Assembly: GCF_001418345.1 (NCBI RefSeq)
Contig: NZ_LIPW01000002.1
Coordinates: 124,001-188,000, forward strand
Direction of reading: 5' to 3'
DNA: 64,000 nucleotides
Source of the DNA: Pseudidiomarina woesei
GTDB taxonomy: Bacteria > Pseudomonadota > Gammaproteobacteria > Enterobacterales > Alteromonadaceae
The notes beneath the pieces are model-generated. The model was not told the origin of the DNA and searched no databases. It worked only from the letters and a program-made list of their open reading frames with translations. Each line of letters opens with the position of its first letter. Within the stretch, counting starts at the first letter, position 1. Below, in pieces: positions 51,563 through 61,777 of this stretch. A program made the position numbers and the translations under genes.

Positions 51563-51578
51563 TGACGACACTTCGTCA
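51563..51578. promoter_or_regulatory. Short palindrome before the RND efflux operon (possible operator)
   Basis: TGACGA CACT TCGTCA is a perfect 6+6 inverted repeat with a 4-base spacer, 55 bases before the adaptor start and within a -35-like TTGACG. Efflux operons are often under TetR or MarR repressors with such sites; no such regulator gene is nearby, so this is only a candidate. Confidence 0.4.
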
Positions 51579-51632
51579 TACTATATTCAGCAAATTATTT
51601 TTATATACTTTAACTGATGGAATCAGGACGTT

Positions 51633-52850
51633 ATGGCCTTTAAGAAACGTGCACTTTTACCTCCTATTATTCTTGTTGTCGCGATTATACTGTTAATCCT
51701 CATGGTATCGTTACGGCCTCAGCCGCCGCAAAGAGCCAATGAGCGGCCTGCGGTGCTAGTGGAAGTGCTTGAAGTACAGCCAGAGAATATTCGTTTTGCT
51801 GTAGACGGGCAGGGCAATGTGCGTCCTAAACACATGACCAACCTAGTGACGCAAGTCAGCGGTCAAATTGTTGAAGTAGCAGATAACTTTGTTAACGGTG
51901 GCTTTTTCAATAAAGGCGATATGTTGGTTACCATTGACCCATCAGACTATCAAGTTGCGCTACAGAGCGCTAAAGCTTCGCTAGCGCAAGCCAAAGCAGC
52001 TTTAGCTGAAGAAAGCGCGCGTGCCAAAGTTGCTAAAGATGAGTGGGAATCACTGCAAATGGGCGAAATTCCTGCGTTAGGTATTCGTGAGCCACAAGTC
52101 GCTAGTGCGGTTGCAGCGGTGCAATCGGCCGAAGCTGCAGTAGCTAAAGCGCAACGAGACTTAGACCGCACTGTGATTCGTGCGCCTTATGACGGGTTGC
52201 TACAGAACAAAAATGTCGACATTGGCCAGTTTGTTTCAATGAACACGCAAGTAGGGGCTCTGTACAGCTCAGAAATTGCTGAAATTCGTGTGCCGTTAAG
52301 CGACCGTGACTTAGCCTATATTGACTTGCCAGATGCTAACCATGACGGTGCTAGCCCGCACGTTGCACTAAGCAGTGAGGTGGCTGGTGAGACCTATACT
52401 TGGCACGGCAACTTAGTGCGCAGTGAAGGCGTACTTGATCAAGATAGCCGCGTTATTTATGGTGTGGTAGAAGTTAAAGACCCCTATAACCGCAACGCCG
52501 ACCAACACCCTGTGCCATTGCGCTTTGGGCGTTTTGTACAGTTAGTAATTGACGGTATTGAAGCGCAACAGGTGTATCGCATTCCACGTTACGCATTGTC
52601 AATTAACAACACCGTGTGGGTGGTTGATGACGAGCGCCGTTTGCAGCAACGAAATGTGAATATTGTCCGTGCTGAAGCGCAGCATGCGGTTATCAATGAA
52701 GGCCTCGAGCCTGGTGACTTGGTAGTACTGACACAGTTATCGAATGCGTTACCAAGTATGAAAGTGCGTATTCCTGGCGACCCTGTCATAGAAGGGGAAG
52801 AAAAGGCAGCACAAACCGCCACTGAAGTAGCAGGTAAAGACAATGACTAA
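51633..52850 (+). CDS. RND efflux periplasmic adaptor subunit (membrane fusion protein)
   Basis: A 405-residue membrane fusion protein. It has an N-terminal anchor (LPPIILVVAIILLILMVSL), lipoyl/barrel-sandwich segments (VSGQIVEVADNFVNGGFFNK, and RTVIRAPYDGLLQNKNVDIG), an intervening coiled-coil hairpin rich in alanine and lysine (SLAQAKAALAEESARAK), and a beta-barrel domain. It links the inner-membrane pump to an outer-membrane channel. The permease start overlaps its end by eight bases. No TolC-like gene is in the window, so a shared channel is likely. Confidence 0.92.
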   Translation: MAFKKRALLPPIILVVAIILLILMVSLRPQPPQRANERPAVLVEVLEVQPENIRFAVDGQGNVRPKHMTNLVTQVSGQIVEVADNFVNGGFFNKGDMLVTIDPSDYQVALQSAKASLAQAKAALAEESARAKVAKDEWESLQMGEIPALGIREPQVASAVAAVQSAEAAVAKAQRDLDRTVIRAPYDGLLQNKNVDIGQFVSMNTQVGALYSSEIAEIRVPLSDRDLAYIDLPDANHDGASPHVALSSEVAGETYTWHGNLVRSEGVLDQDSRVIYGVVEVKDPYNRNADQHPVPLRFGRFVQLVIDGIEAQQVYRIPRYALSINNTVWVVDDERRLQQRNVNIVRAEAQHAVINEGLEPGDLVVLTQLSNALPSMKVRIPGDPVIEGEEKAAQTATEVAGKDND

Positions 52851-55800
52851 TTACGATATCGATCCTAAAAAAGGGATTATCTCGTGGTGGGCCAATAACT
52901 CAGTTGCTGCCAACCTGCTAATGGCGTTAATTATTATTACTGGGATATTCATGGTGGGGCAGGTGCGAAAGCAAATGTTCCCAGAAATTGAGCTGAATAT
53001 TATCAGTGTGCAGGTTCCTTTTCCTGGCGCTGCTCCACAAGAAGTTGAACAAGGGGTGTTGGTTCGAATTGAAGATGCCATTGAAGACGTCAATGGTATT
53101 GAGCGCGTAACTTCGACAGCTCGCGAGGGCAATGGCTCGGTCTCGATTGAAGTAGAAAGTGGCTACGACGTGCAAGTTGTCATGGATGAAGTCAAAATGC
53201 TGATTGACGCAATTCCAAGCTTTCCCCAGCAAATTGAAAAACCCAATATTTATCGTATACGTCCTCAGCGTCAAGTTATCTGGATTAGCGTGTTTGGCGA
53301 CATGAGCGAAATGTCGCAAAAAGAACTGGCAAAAGAGATCCGTGACGACATCAAAGACATAGGTGGTATTACCCGTGTCGAAGTGGTTGGCGCACGTGAT
53401 TATGAAATATCGGTGGAAATATCAGAAGCTGATCTACAACGTTACAATTTAACTTTTCAGCAAGTGGTTAATGCCATTCGCGGTACTTCGTTAGATGTTG
53501 CTGGTGGTTCTATTCGTACGCCGAATGGCGATATATTGCTGCGTGCCAATAACCAAGCTTATCAGGGTGATGAGTTTGAACAAATTGTATTGATTAACCG
53601 CCCAGATGGCACGCGTTTGACATTAGGTGATATTGCCAAGGTTCAGGATGCGTTTATAGAACGGCGACGCTTTACGCAGTTTGATGGCAAAATGTCTACC
53701 TTCGTGCGGGTTGATTCAGTGGGTGATCAAAACGATCTACGCACAGCCGAAGTAGTCAAAAATTACATTGAACGCAAACAAAAAGAACTACCGCCAGAGG
53801 TAAAAATTGCGCACTGGGGTGACTCGTCTTATTACCTGCAAGGTCGACTAGACTTAATGATCGATAACATGCTGTTTGGTGGCGCGTTAGTATTCATTAT
53901 GCTGGCGTTATTCTTACAGTTGCGTCTGGCATTTTGGGTCATGATTGGTATTCCGTTGTGTTTCTTGGGAACCATCGCCTTAATGCCGTTACCTATGTTT
54001 GATATTTCTATCAACATGATTTCGCTGTTTGGTTTTATCTTGGTGCTCGGGATAGTCGTCGACGATGCCATAGTCATAGGCGAGAGTGCGTATTCCGAAA
54101 TTGAAGCCAATGGCAAGTCGATAGATAACGTTGTTATTGGTGCAAAAAAAGTCGCGATGCCAGCAACCTTTGGGGTGTTAACCACCATGGTTGCATTTAT
54201 TCCAATGCTGATGGTTGAAGGCGGCATGGGGGCCATTTGGGAATCTATCGCGTGGGTGGTCATTCTGTGTTTGGCATTCTCATTAATTGAGTCGAAATTT
54301 ATTTTGCCGGCGCACATTGCGCACATGAAGTTTTCCAAAACGGCGAACGAAAAGCAGAACGGCTTTCAGCGTGTGCGTAATAAAATTTCTCACGCGTTGC
54401 AGCACTTTGCGAAAACCTACTATCAGCCATTTTTGAAAAAGTGTCTGCACTATCGTTATACAACGTTAGCGGCGTTTATTGGTATGTTCATTTTGGCAAT
54501 AGGCCTTATTGCCGGTGGTACCGTGCGTTGGGTGTTCTTCCCCAATATTCCAAGTGACTTTATTCAGGCTAACGTACAAATGCAGCCGGGAGCTTCAGAA
54601 GAGTCGACTATTCGCACGCTGCAAGCGGTGGAACAAGCGTTGCTAGACGTGGACCAAAAAGCTGAGCAAGAGAATGGTGAGAATATCATTAAGCACATTA
54701 ACGTGTGGATGAACGGGTCCACCAGCGGTACCGTATTTGCGGAGTTAGAAAAAGGCGAAGACCGTAATTTAGATGGTTTTGCCATTATCAATAACTGGCG
54801 TGAAACAACACCTGAAATTGCTGGCGTAAAAGCGCTGAACTTCCAAGGGAGTATTGGCGGCGGTGGCGGCTTTGACGTCGAGTTCCAATTAACCGGTCAA
54901 GATCTCGAAGAGCTTGCTGCGGCAGCCACTATTTTGAAGCAAGACTTAGCGCAATTTGACGGGGTGTTTGATATTGAAGACACCTTTGGTGAGGGCAACG
55001 ATGAGATTATTCTTGAGTTGAAACCCTTAGCCACCGCCATGGGCATTACCTTGCAAGAACTGGCAAGCCAAGTGCGCTATGCGTTCTACGGTGCTGAAGC
55101 TCAGCGTATTCAGCGCAATGACGAAGAAGTGAAAGTTATGGTGCGTTATCCGTTGTCTGAGCGCCAGTCGGTGGGCAACCTAGAAGACATGAAATTGCGC
55201 ACAGCAGACGGCGCTTTGATACCCTTTACGGAGCTAGCCGATGTTCGCTTTGCCAAGGGGTATAATACTATCACTCGCATTAATCGTGAGCGCTCAGTGA
55301 ATGTGCGTGCGCGAGTTGATAAAGACAAAGTGCAGCCGTTTGATATTGTCCGTCAGGTGCGCGAAAGTAAAATTCAGCCAATTCTTGATCGCTATCCATC
55401 AGTTGGGTTCCAGCTTGAGGGAGCCTCACAAGATGAAGCCGAAGCCACGAATTCTTTGGCGATTGGTTTTGTGTTGGCGTTATTTGCGATTTATGCGTTG
55501 ATGGCTATTCCATTGAAGTCATATAGCCAACCGCTAATTATTATGTCGGTAATTCCATTTGGCATGATTGGTGCGGTGGTTGGTCATTGGCTGCTAGATA
55601 TGCCAATTTCAATTCTTAGCTTGTTTGGTATTATTGCGCTAGCGGGGGTTGTGGTAAACGACTCCTTGGTTATGGTTGATTACGTCAATCGTGCTCGTGC
55701 GCAAGGGGAAAGCTTACGTAAAGCTGTCGCTGAGGCGGGTGTGGCACGTTTCCGCGCCATTATATTGACCTCGTTGACCACTTTCTTCGGGTTAGTGCCG

Positions 55801-56019
55801 ATTGTGTTTGAAAAGAGTATGCAGGCCAAGCTTGTTATTCCAATGGCGATATCGCTAGCTTTTGGTATCTTGTTTGCCACGGTGATCACGCTACTCTTAG
55901 TGCCAAGCTTGTACTTAATTTTGAATGACACACGTCGTGGCGTGAAAACCATGCTGAGTTGGTATGGTCTGACCAAGCCCCCTGAACCGAAATCAGAACA
56001 ACACAATTCAGTCACATAA
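52843..56019 (+). CDS. RND-family efflux permease
   Basis: A 1058-residue RND transporter with 12 membrane helices in two repeats and two large periplasmic loops. The start AANLLMALIIITGIFMVGQV is helix 1; helix 4 carries the proton-relay pattern GIVVDDAIVIGESAYSEIEA; the second half repeats it in GIIALAGVVVNDSLVMVDYV. It belongs to the AcrB/MexF-like HAE group, with low similarity to AcrB in the porter loops; the substrate is unknown. It is cotranscribed with the adaptor gene. Confidence 0.93.
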   Translation: MTNYDIDPKKGIISWWANNSVAANLLMALIIITGIFMVGQVRKQMFPEIELNIISVQVPFPGAAPQEVEQGVLVRIEDAIEDVNGIERVTSTAREGNGSVSIEVESGYDVQVVMDEVKMLIDAIPSFPQQIEKPNIYRIRPQRQVIWISVFGDMSEMSQKELAKEIRDDIKDIGGITRVEVVGARDYEISVEISEADLQRYNLTFQQVVNAIRGTSLDVAGGSIRTPNGDILLRANNQAYQGDEFEQIVLINRPDGTRLTLGDIAKVQDAFIERRRFTQFDGKMSTFVRVDSVGDQNDLRTAEVVKNYIERKQKELPPEVKIAHWGDSSYYLQGRLDLMIDNMLFGGALVFIMLALFLQLRLAFWVMIGIPLCFLGTIALMPLPMFDISINMISLFGFILVLGIVVDDAIVIGESAYSEIEANGKSIDNVVIGAKKVAMPATFGVLTTMVAFIPMLMVEGGMGAIWESIAWVVILCLAFSLIESKFILPAHIAHMKFSKTANEKQNGFQRVRNKISHALQHFAKTYYQPFLKKCLHYRYTTLAAFIGMFILAIGLIAGGTVRWVFFPNIPSDFIQANVQMQPGASEESTIRTLQAVEQALLDVDQKAEQENGENIIKHINVWMNGSTSGTVFAELEKGEDRNLDGFAIINNWRETTPEIAGVKALNFQGSIGGGGGFDVEFQLTGQDLEELAAAATILKQDLAQFDGVFDIEDTFGEGNDEIILELKPLATAMGITLQELASQVRYAFYGAEAQRIQRNDEEVKVMVRYPLSERQSVGNLEDMKLRTADGALIPFTELADVRFAKGYNTITRINRERSVNVRARVDKDKVQPFDIVRQVRESKIQPILDRYPSVGFQLEGASQDEAEATNSLAIGFVLALFAIYALMAIPLKSYSQPLIIMSVIPFGMIGAVVGHWLLDMPISILSLFGIIALAGVVVNDSLVMVDYVNRARAQGESLRKAVAEAGVARFRAIILTSLTTFFGLVPIVFEKSMQAKLVIPMAISLAFGILFATVITLLLVPSLYLILNDTRRGVKTMLSWYGLTKPPEPKSEQHNSVT

Positions 56020-56046
56020 TGTTAAACTATTGACCTTACACTAATG

Positions 56047-56075
56047 AACGCCAACAACGATAAGTTGTTGGCGTT
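56047..56075 (+). terminator. Stem-loop after the RND permease gene
   Basis: A 12-base perfect stem (AACGCCAACAAC / GTTGTTGGCGTT) with loop GATAA, 27 bases after the permease stop. It lacks a strong T run (only GTTTAC), so it may be a weak terminator or a transcript-end protector. Confidence 0.55.
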
Positions 56076-56108
56076 TACTGCACCAGCAGAGTCACGGGAA
56101 GGTCATAC

Positions 56109-56840
56109 ATGAATCTGGCACTTATCGATATTATCGCGCTAGTGTTTTTTGTTACTGTCTGGGTTACCTACACGCAATTTGCCCGTATTCGCGCGCGATC
56201 TACTTATAGCCTTTCGCATATTTTGCGGCAGTTGCGCATTGACTGGATGCGCACCTTAACTCGTAAAGAGCACCAAATTGCTGATGCCGCGTTACTTGGT
56301 AACGTTGAGCGCACCGTGACCTTTTTTGCTTCTTCAACCGTGCTGGTATTGGCTGGTGTTATTACGTTACTGGCTTCTGCCGATAAAGTGGTCGAAGTGC
56401 TGCAATCAATTCCTTACACCGCCGACACCGCCACCGATAAAGTACAATTCAAACTTGCGGTGCTGTCATTGTTATTTGTATTTGCGTTTTTTAAGTTTAC
56501 TTGGTCGATTCGTCAATTTGGTTTTGTATCGGTACTGATGGGCGCTGCGCCTCAATACCGTTCAACGGACTTTACAGACGAGCAGCGCGAGATATTTGCG
56601 CGCCAAACAGCCAAGGTTATTGACCAAGCCGGCCATGAGTACAATAACGGTCTGCGCGCCTACTATTTTGCCTTGGCGTTTTTATGTTGGTTTATTCACC
56701 CGTATTTATTTATTGCCTCAACCGCTGTGGTGGTATTGGTGCTGTATCGTCGCGAATATCGTTCTAAAGTGCTACGTGCACTGCTTGCTACTAAAGGTTG
56801 GGAACCGGGCCCGATAACAGATAATGGAGATGCTTCGTGA
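56109..56840 (+). CDS. DUF599 family membrane protein
   Basis: A 243-residue inner-membrane protein of the DUF599 family. It has an N-terminal helix (IDIIALVFFVTVWVTYTQFA), a cytoplasmic RMGRT-like polar stretch (LRIDWMRTLTRKEHQIADAA), a helical pair in the centre (STVLVLAGVITLLAS, LSLLFVFAFFKFTWS) and C-terminal helices. The family has no known function. The start of astE overlaps its stop codon by four bases (GTGA), so the two are translationally coupled. Confidence 0.85.
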   Translation: MNLALIDIIALVFFVTVWVTYTQFARIRARSTYSLSHILRQLRIDWMRTLTRKEHQIADAALLGNVERTVTFFASSTVLVLAGVITLLASADKVVEVLQSIPYTADTATDKVQFKLAVLSLLFVFAFFKFTWSIRQFGFVSVLMGAAPQYRSTDFTDEQREIFARQTAKVIDQAGHEYNNGLRAYYFALAFLCWFIHPYLFIASTAVVVLVLYRREYRSKVLRALLATKGWEPGPITDNGDAS

Positions 56841-57895
56841 CCCTAGATGTCTTGCAATGGACCATTGCTGAGTACTTTCAACAAACTAAACAAGATTTGC
56901 CTGCTGAACTGCCAAGTGTGTTAGGGCCCTATGAAGGCCCATCGTTGATTGGTACAGCGCAGCGCGTGAACAGCGCCAGCGTTGAATTCTGGGATGCCGG
57001 AGTGATTGTGGTTGAGCCAGATGCGCCAGCCGGCAAAGATGTGGTTTTTTCGTGCGCCGTGCACGGTGACGAAACCGCGCCAATAGAAATGGTGCGTGAC
57101 ATGCTTCACGATATTCTGGCAGGCCAGCTAACGGTTAAGCAGCGTACCTTGTTTTTAATCGCAAATCCGGCTGCTATTGTGAATGGCACGCGCTTTGTGG
57201 ATATGAACATGAACCGTTTGTTTAGCGGGGCGCATGCCAACGGTAATAGCCCTGAACATGCGCGAGCCGCGAAGATAGAACAATACGTCGGTCGGTTCTT
57301 TAAGCAACAGCAGCGTTTTCATTACGATTTACACACCGCTATTCGTGACTCTGCGCATGAAAAATTTGCGGTTTACCCCTTTACTCATGGTGCGCCCTAC
57401 AAAAAGCAACAACTGACGTTTTTAGCCGAGTGTGGTGTCGATACCATTTTGTTGAATCAAGCGCCAACCACCACTTTTAGCTATTTTAGCGTGCGTGAGC
57501 ATCAGGCTGATGCGTTTACGGTTGAACTTGGCAAAGTACGCCCATTTGGGCAGAACGACATGTCGCGGTTTGCCAAGGCCGATACCATGTTCCGTAAACT
57601 TATTGCTACAGAAACGCTGCAGCTACCAGAGTTCGATGCGTCGCGTCATCATATTTACGATGTGTGTCGTACCATAAATCGTACTGCACAGAATTTTGAA
57701 TTGAATTTTCCTGATGACGTTGCCAATTTTACAGAGTTTGACACCGGCTTCGTGCTCGCGCGTGATGGCGAAACACCATACAGGGTTGAGCGGTCAGGTG
57801 AGCGCATTATTTTTCCGAATGCCCAAGTGGCAATTGGCCAGCGCGCTTTATTAACGGTTATTCCACTACCGGTTGAACAACTTGAACTGGTCTGA
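56837..57895 (+). CDS. astE: Succinylglutamate desuccinylase
   Basis: A 352-residue zinc-dependent deacylase of the AstE/AspA family, catalysing the last step of the arginine succinyltransferase pathway, succinylglutamate to glutamate and succinate. The zinc ligands are seen in SCAVHGDETAPIEMV and HYDLHTAIRDS, NMNRLFSG contains an arginine-binding residue, and the catalytic glutamate is in AFTVELGKVRPFGQ. The start is GTG preceded by TGGAG. The rest of the ast operon (astCADB) is absent from the window, so astE stands apart. Confidence 0.93.
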   Translation: MTLDVLQWTIAEYFQQTKQDLPAELPSVLGPYEGPSLIGTAQRVNSASVEFWDAGVIVVEPDAPAGKDVVFSCAVHGDETAPIEMVRDMLHDILAGQLTVKQRTLFLIANPAAIVNGTRFVDMNMNRLFSGAHANGNSPEHARAAKIEQYVGRFFKQQQRFHYDLHTAIRDSAHEKFAVYPFTHGAPYKKQQLTFLAECGVDTILLNQAPTTTFSYFSVREHQADAFTVELGKVRPFGQNDMSRFAKADTMFRKLIATETLQLPEFDASRHHIYDVCRTINRTAQNFELNFPDDVANFTEFDTGFVLARDGETPYRVERSGERIIFPNAQVAIGQRALLTVIPLPVEQLELV

Positions 57896-57981
57896 TTTTT
57901 AACTTTTTATGACGCACGCTGTTTGCATGTCAGTTGACGTAAAGGTAAAGTGTGCGCAATTTTTCTTAGAACGAGAAAGTT

Positions 57982-59181
57982 ATGGCGAAAGATAAACAAC
58001 ATCAGTTGGACATCGTCACCAAACCGCAGTTTATTGACGGTTCGGCGTTGAAGATTCCAATGCTACAGATCCTCGCTGAGGACGGTACCATTCGTAAAGG
58101 CGCAGAGCTGCCAGAAATGGACAAAGAGCTTGCCCTTAAAATTTTCGACACCATGCAGTTTATTCGCATTCTTGATGAGCGCATGATCGCTGCGCAGCGC
58201 CAAGGTCGAATTAGCTTCTATTTGTCATCGTTGGGCGAAGAAGCGGCCAGTATTGGCTCTGCTGCTGCACTTACTGACGGCGATATGATCATGGGCCAAT
58301 ACCGAGAGCAGGGCGCTTTGGCGTTCCGCGGCTTTACGGTGGAGCAGTTCATGAACCAGTTGTTCTCAAACGAGCGCGACTTAGGCAAAGGCCGCCAAAT
58401 GCCGGTGCATTATGGCTGTGCCGAGCTAAACTTTATGACCATTGCGTCACCGTTGGCTACGCAAATTCCACAAGCCACCGGCTATGCCTATGGCCAAAAA
58501 ATGGATAAAACAGGCAACTGTACCATTTGTTACTTTGGCGAAGGTGCCGCTTCTGAAGGCGACTTCCACGCCGCATTGAACATGGCTGCTGTTTACAAAG
58601 TACCGGCCATTTTCTTCTGCCGTAACAACGGTTATGCCATTTCAACCCCATCGCAAGGTGAGCAGTATGCTGGTGACGGCATTGCGCCACGTGGTGTTGC
58701 GTATGGCATGAAGACCATTCGGGTTGACGGCAATGACGTATTTGCTGTGTACCAAGCCACACAATTGGCACGTAAATTAGCGGTTGAAGAAAACGAGCCA
58801 GTGCTCATTGAAGGCATGAGCTACCGTATGGCGGGGCACTCAACCTCAGATGACCCTACCGGCTACCGTACCCGCGACGAAGAAGACGCATGGCGCGCGA
58901 AAGACCCTGTGGTACGTTTCCAAAAATGGCTGCAAGCGCAAGGTTGGATCAGCGAAGACGAAGCGCAAAAGAATTACGACGAGAAAAAAGCAGCTGTGCT
59001 CGCTGCGTTGAAGTCTGCTGAAACCGTGCCGGTGCCGCATATTGATGAAATTATTGAAGACGTGTACGACACGCCACCGCCACACTTGAAGAAGCAGCTT
59101 GAGGCGCTAAAAGCGCACATTCGCAAGTATCCGGAAGCTTATCCGAAAACAGCGTCGCGTATTGATGGAGGTGACAAGTAA
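57982..59181 (+). CDS. bkdA1: Branched-chain 2-oxoacid dehydrogenase E1 component, alpha subunit
   Basis: A 399-residue thiamin-diphosphate-dependent E1 alpha subunit. It decarboxylates the 2-oxo acids of leucine, isoleucine and valine. The TPP-binding region [20 protein letters not shown] and [18 protein letters not shown] are clear, as is the phosphorylation-loop-like [16 protein letters not shown]. Both the alpha/beta split and the E2 with the BCKDH-type sequence favour branched-chain acids over pyruvate. Its stop codon shares a base with the next start (TAATG), preceded by a strong GGAGGTGA ribosome-binding site. Confidence 0.92.
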   Translation: MAKDKQHQLDIVTKPQFIDGSALKIPMLQILAEDGTIRKGAELPEMDKELALKIFDTMQFIRILDERMIAAQRQGRISFYLSSLGEEAASIGSAAALTDGDMIMGQYREQGALAFRGFTVEQFMNQLFSNERDLGKGRQMPVHYGCAELNFMTIASPLATQIPQATGYAYGQKMDKTGNCTICYFGEGAASEGDFHAALNMAAVYKVPAIFFCRNNGYAISTPSQGEQYAGDGIAPRGVAYGMKTIRVDGNDVFAVYQATQLARKLAVEENEPVLIEGMSYRMAGHSTSDDPTGYRTRDEEDAWRAKDPVVRFQKWLQAQGWISEDEAQKNYDEKKAAVLAALKSAETVPVPHIDEIIEDVYDTPPPHLKKQLEALKAHIRKYPEAYPKTASRIDGGDK

Positions 59182-60158
59182 TGGCCAAGATGAACCTATT
59201 ACAAGCCATCAATAACGCACTTGATATTGCGATGGCAAAACATGACAACGTATATAGCTTTGGTGAAGACACTGGTGCCTTTGGTGGCGTATTCCGCGCA
59301 ACCTCTGGCTTAACTGAGAAATATGGTCGTCATCGTAACTTTAATACGCCGTTAGTTGAGCAAGGTATTTTGGGCTTTGCCAACGGTTTAGCTTCTCAAG
59401 GGAGCTATGCGGTTGCTGAAATTCAGTTTGGCGACTATATCTTCCCAGCGTTTGACCAAATTGTGAATGAGTCAGCGAAATTCCGTTATCGCTCTGGTAA
59501 TGAATTTAACGTCGGTGGTTTAACCATTCGTACGCCATACGGCGGTGGTATTGCTGGTGGTCACTATCATTCGCAGTCACCAGAAGCATACTTTGCTCAC
59601 ACGCCGGGCTTGAAAATTGTTATGCCACGTAACCCATACATGGCAAAAGGCTTATTGTTAAGCGCAATTTTCGATAAAAACCCAGTGTTATTTATGGAGC
59701 CTAAACGTTTATACCGTGCATCGGTTGGTGAAGTTCCAGAAGAAGAGTACACACTTGAGCTTGGCAAAGCTGACGTGGTGAAAGAAGGTAAAGACATCAC
59801 TGTGCTGGCCTGGGGTGCGCAAGTTGAAATGGCTGAAAAGGCCGCAGAAATGGCGGCTGAAGACGGTATCGACTGTGAAGTAATTGATTTGGTTAGCATC
59901 TTGCCATGGGACGTAGAAACCGTCGCTGAATCTGTGCGTAAAACAGGTCGCTTAGTGATCACGCAAGAAGCACCGATTACGGGTGGTTTTGCCAGTGAAG
60001 TAGCAGCAACGATTCAAGACGAGTGCTTCTTGTACCTTGAGTCGCCAATTGCGCGCGTGTGTGGCTTGGATACCCCGTATCCATTGAGCCATGAAAAAGA
60101 GTACTTCACTGACCACTTGAAAGTTTACGAAGCGATTAAAGCTTCGATGACCTACTAA
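59181..60158 (+). CDS. bkdA2: Branched-chain 2-oxoacid dehydrogenase E1 component, beta subunit
   Basis: A 325-residue transketolase-like beta subunit, the partner of the upstream alpha subunit. Family segments are [58 protein letters not shown] and [20 protein letters not shown]. The start codon overlaps the bkdA1 stop by one base and GGAGGTGA gives efficient translation. Thirteen bases separate it from the E2 gene. Confidence 0.93.
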   Translation: MAKMNLLQAINNALDIAMAKHDNVYSFGEDTGAFGGVFRATSGLTEKYGRHRNFNTPLVEQGILGFANGLASQGSYAVAEIQFGDYIFPAFDQIVNESAKFRYRSGNEFNVGGLTIRTPYGGGIAGGHYHSQSPEAYFAHTPGLKIVMPRNPYMAKGLLLSAIFDKNPVLFMEPKRLYRASVGEVPEEEYTLELGKADVVKEGKDITVLAWGAQVEMAEKAAEMAAEDGIDCEVIDLVSILPWDVETVAESVRKTGRLVITQEAPITGGFASEVAATIQDECFLYLESPIARVCGLDTPYPLSHEKEYFTDHLKVYEAIKASMTY

Positions 60159-60170
60159 GAGGCCTATGCA

Positions 60171-61772
60171 ATGAGTAAAGATTTTATCTTACCGGACATC
60201 GGCGAAGGGATTGTCGAATGCGAAATCGTCGAGTGGTTGGTGCAAGAAGGCGATAGCATTAAAGAAGATCAGCCTGTGGTTGACGTAATGACCGATAAAG
60301 CTTTGGTGCAAATTCCCGCCAAAGAAGACGGTGTTGTCGCCAAGCTCTACTACGCAAAAGGCGATATCGCCAAGGTACATGAGCCATTGTTTGCGATTGA
60401 TTCTGGTGATTCGAGTGCATCAGAAGCATTAGAACCAAAAGCGACACAGCCAGTTGCGGCAGCGCAAACCGAAAATAAGCAAGCGGATAGCACCGTCACC
60501 GACTTTATTTTGCCAGACATTGGTGAAGGTATTGTTGAATGTGAAATTGTTGAATGGCAAGTCAAAGAAGGCGACACCATTGAAGAAGATCAGCCCGTTG
60601 TTGATGTAATGACTGATAAAGCTTTGGTACAAATTCCGGCCAAAGAAAATGGTGTGGTTGAAAAGCTATACTACGCTAAGGGCGATATTGCCAAAGTACA
60701 TGAGCCGTTGTTTGCTGTTCGTGTAGCGGGTGGCTCAAGCGAAGCTGCGCAGCCAGCGGCGAACGAATCGACTGCGGCCAAGGCATCAGCGGACGCAGCT
60801 AAGCCAGAAGCGGGCCGAGCTGAAGCACCTGCTACTGCGCGTCAAGGTAAAGCTATTGCTAGCCCAGCGGTGCGCCGCCGTGCTCGTGAATTAGACGTCG
60901 ATATTAGCCAAGTGGCTGGTTCTGGCGCTAAAGGGCGGGTAATGAAAGAGGATGTTGAAAGCTTCGCGTCTGGCTCTGCCGTATCGGCATCTAAAGACTC
61001 GAGAGGGGTGTCAGACCCAGCTAAAGCTGGCTCTGACACTCAGCGCGGTTCTAGCTCTGCTGTTGGTGGGACTCGTACTGAGACGATTCGTGGCGTGAAG
61101 GCGGCGATGGCGAAGCAGATGATGAAGTCGGTTAGCACCATTCCGCACTTTACTTATGCTGACGAATTCGACTTGACTAACGTGATGGCGCTGCAAAAAC
61201 AGCTCAAGGAAAAGTATGCGGACAAAGGCGTACGCATTACCATGATGCCGTTTTTCATTAAAGCCTTGTCGTTAGCCTTGAAAGAGTTCCCAATCATGAA
61301 CGCTCAGGTAAACGACGATTGCACTGAAATTACGTACTTTGACGATCACAATATTGGTATGGCAGTGGATACCAAAATTGGCTTGTTAGTGCCGAATATT
61401 AAGCAGGTACAAAACAAGAGCATTATCGAAGTTGCGCAAGAAGTAACGCGTTTAACCCAAGCGGCTCGCGAAGGCCGAGTGGCGCAAGACGATATGAAAG
61501 GTGGAACGATTTCTATCTCGAATATTGGCGTTATTGGCGGCACGGTCGCCACCCCAATTATAAACAAGCCAGAAGCGGCCATTGTTGCGTTAGGTAAAGT
61601 GCAAGAGTTACCGCGTTTTGACGCCAACGGCAATGTTGTGGCGCGTAAGATAATGACCGCAAGTTGGTCGGGCGACCACCGTATTATTGACGGCGGCACC
61701 ATTGCTCGTTTCAATAAGCTCTGGCAAGAGTTTTTGGAAGACCCCACCAGTATGTTGATTCATATGAGTTAA
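60171..61772 (+). CDS. bkdB: Branched-chain 2-oxoacid dehydrogenase E2 component (dihydrolipoyl acyltransferase)
   Basis: A 533-residue E2 core. It has two lipoyl domains (residues 3-75 and about 110-182, each with the lipoylated lysine in VDVMTDKALVQIPAKE), alanine-rich linkers, an E3-binding domain (IASPAVRRRARELDVDISQV) and a catalytic acyltransferase domain ending in the HxxxDG motif (SGDHRIIDGGTIARF). The two lipoyl domains are almost the same in protein but differ at many silent sites. No E3 gene (lpd) follows, so the complex probably shares the E3 of other dehydrogenases. A terminator closes the operon. Confidence 0.94.
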   Translation: MSKDFILPDIGEGIVECEIVEWLVQEGDSIKEDQPVVDVMTDKALVQIPAKEDGVVAKLYYAKGDIAKVHEPLFAIDSGDSSASEALEPKATQPVAAAQTENKQADSTVTDFILPDIGEGIVECEIVEWQVKEGDTIEEDQPVVDVMTDKALVQIPAKENGVVEKLYYAKGDIAKVHEPLFAVRVAGGSSEAAQPAANESTAAKASADAAKPEAGRAEAPATARQGKAIASPAVRRRARELDVDISQVAGSGAKGRVMKEDVESFASGSAVSASKDSRGVSDPAKAGSDTQRGSSSAVGGTRTETIRGVKAAMAKQMMKSVSTIPHFTYADEFDLTNVMALQKQLKEKYADKGVRITMMPFFIKALSLALKEFPIMNAQVNDDCTEITYFDDHNIGMAVDTKIGLLVPNIKQVQNKSIIEVAQEVTRLTQAAREGRVAQDDMKGGTISISNIGVIGGTVATPIINKPEAAIVALGKVQELPRFDANGNVVARKIMTASWSGDHRIIDGGTIARFNKLWQEFLEDPTSMLIHMS

Positions 61773-61777
61773 TCTTC

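Noticed and set aside
53832-54338. A 168-codon minus-strand open frame inside the RND permease gene
   Set aside because: It is antisense to membrane helices, of biased Met/Ile/Asn/Thr composition, and without a ribosome-binding site.
57934-57962. A promoter for the bkd operon with TTGACG as the -35 box
   Set aside because: At a 17-base spacing the -10 position reads CAATTT, a poor match, so I do not call it.
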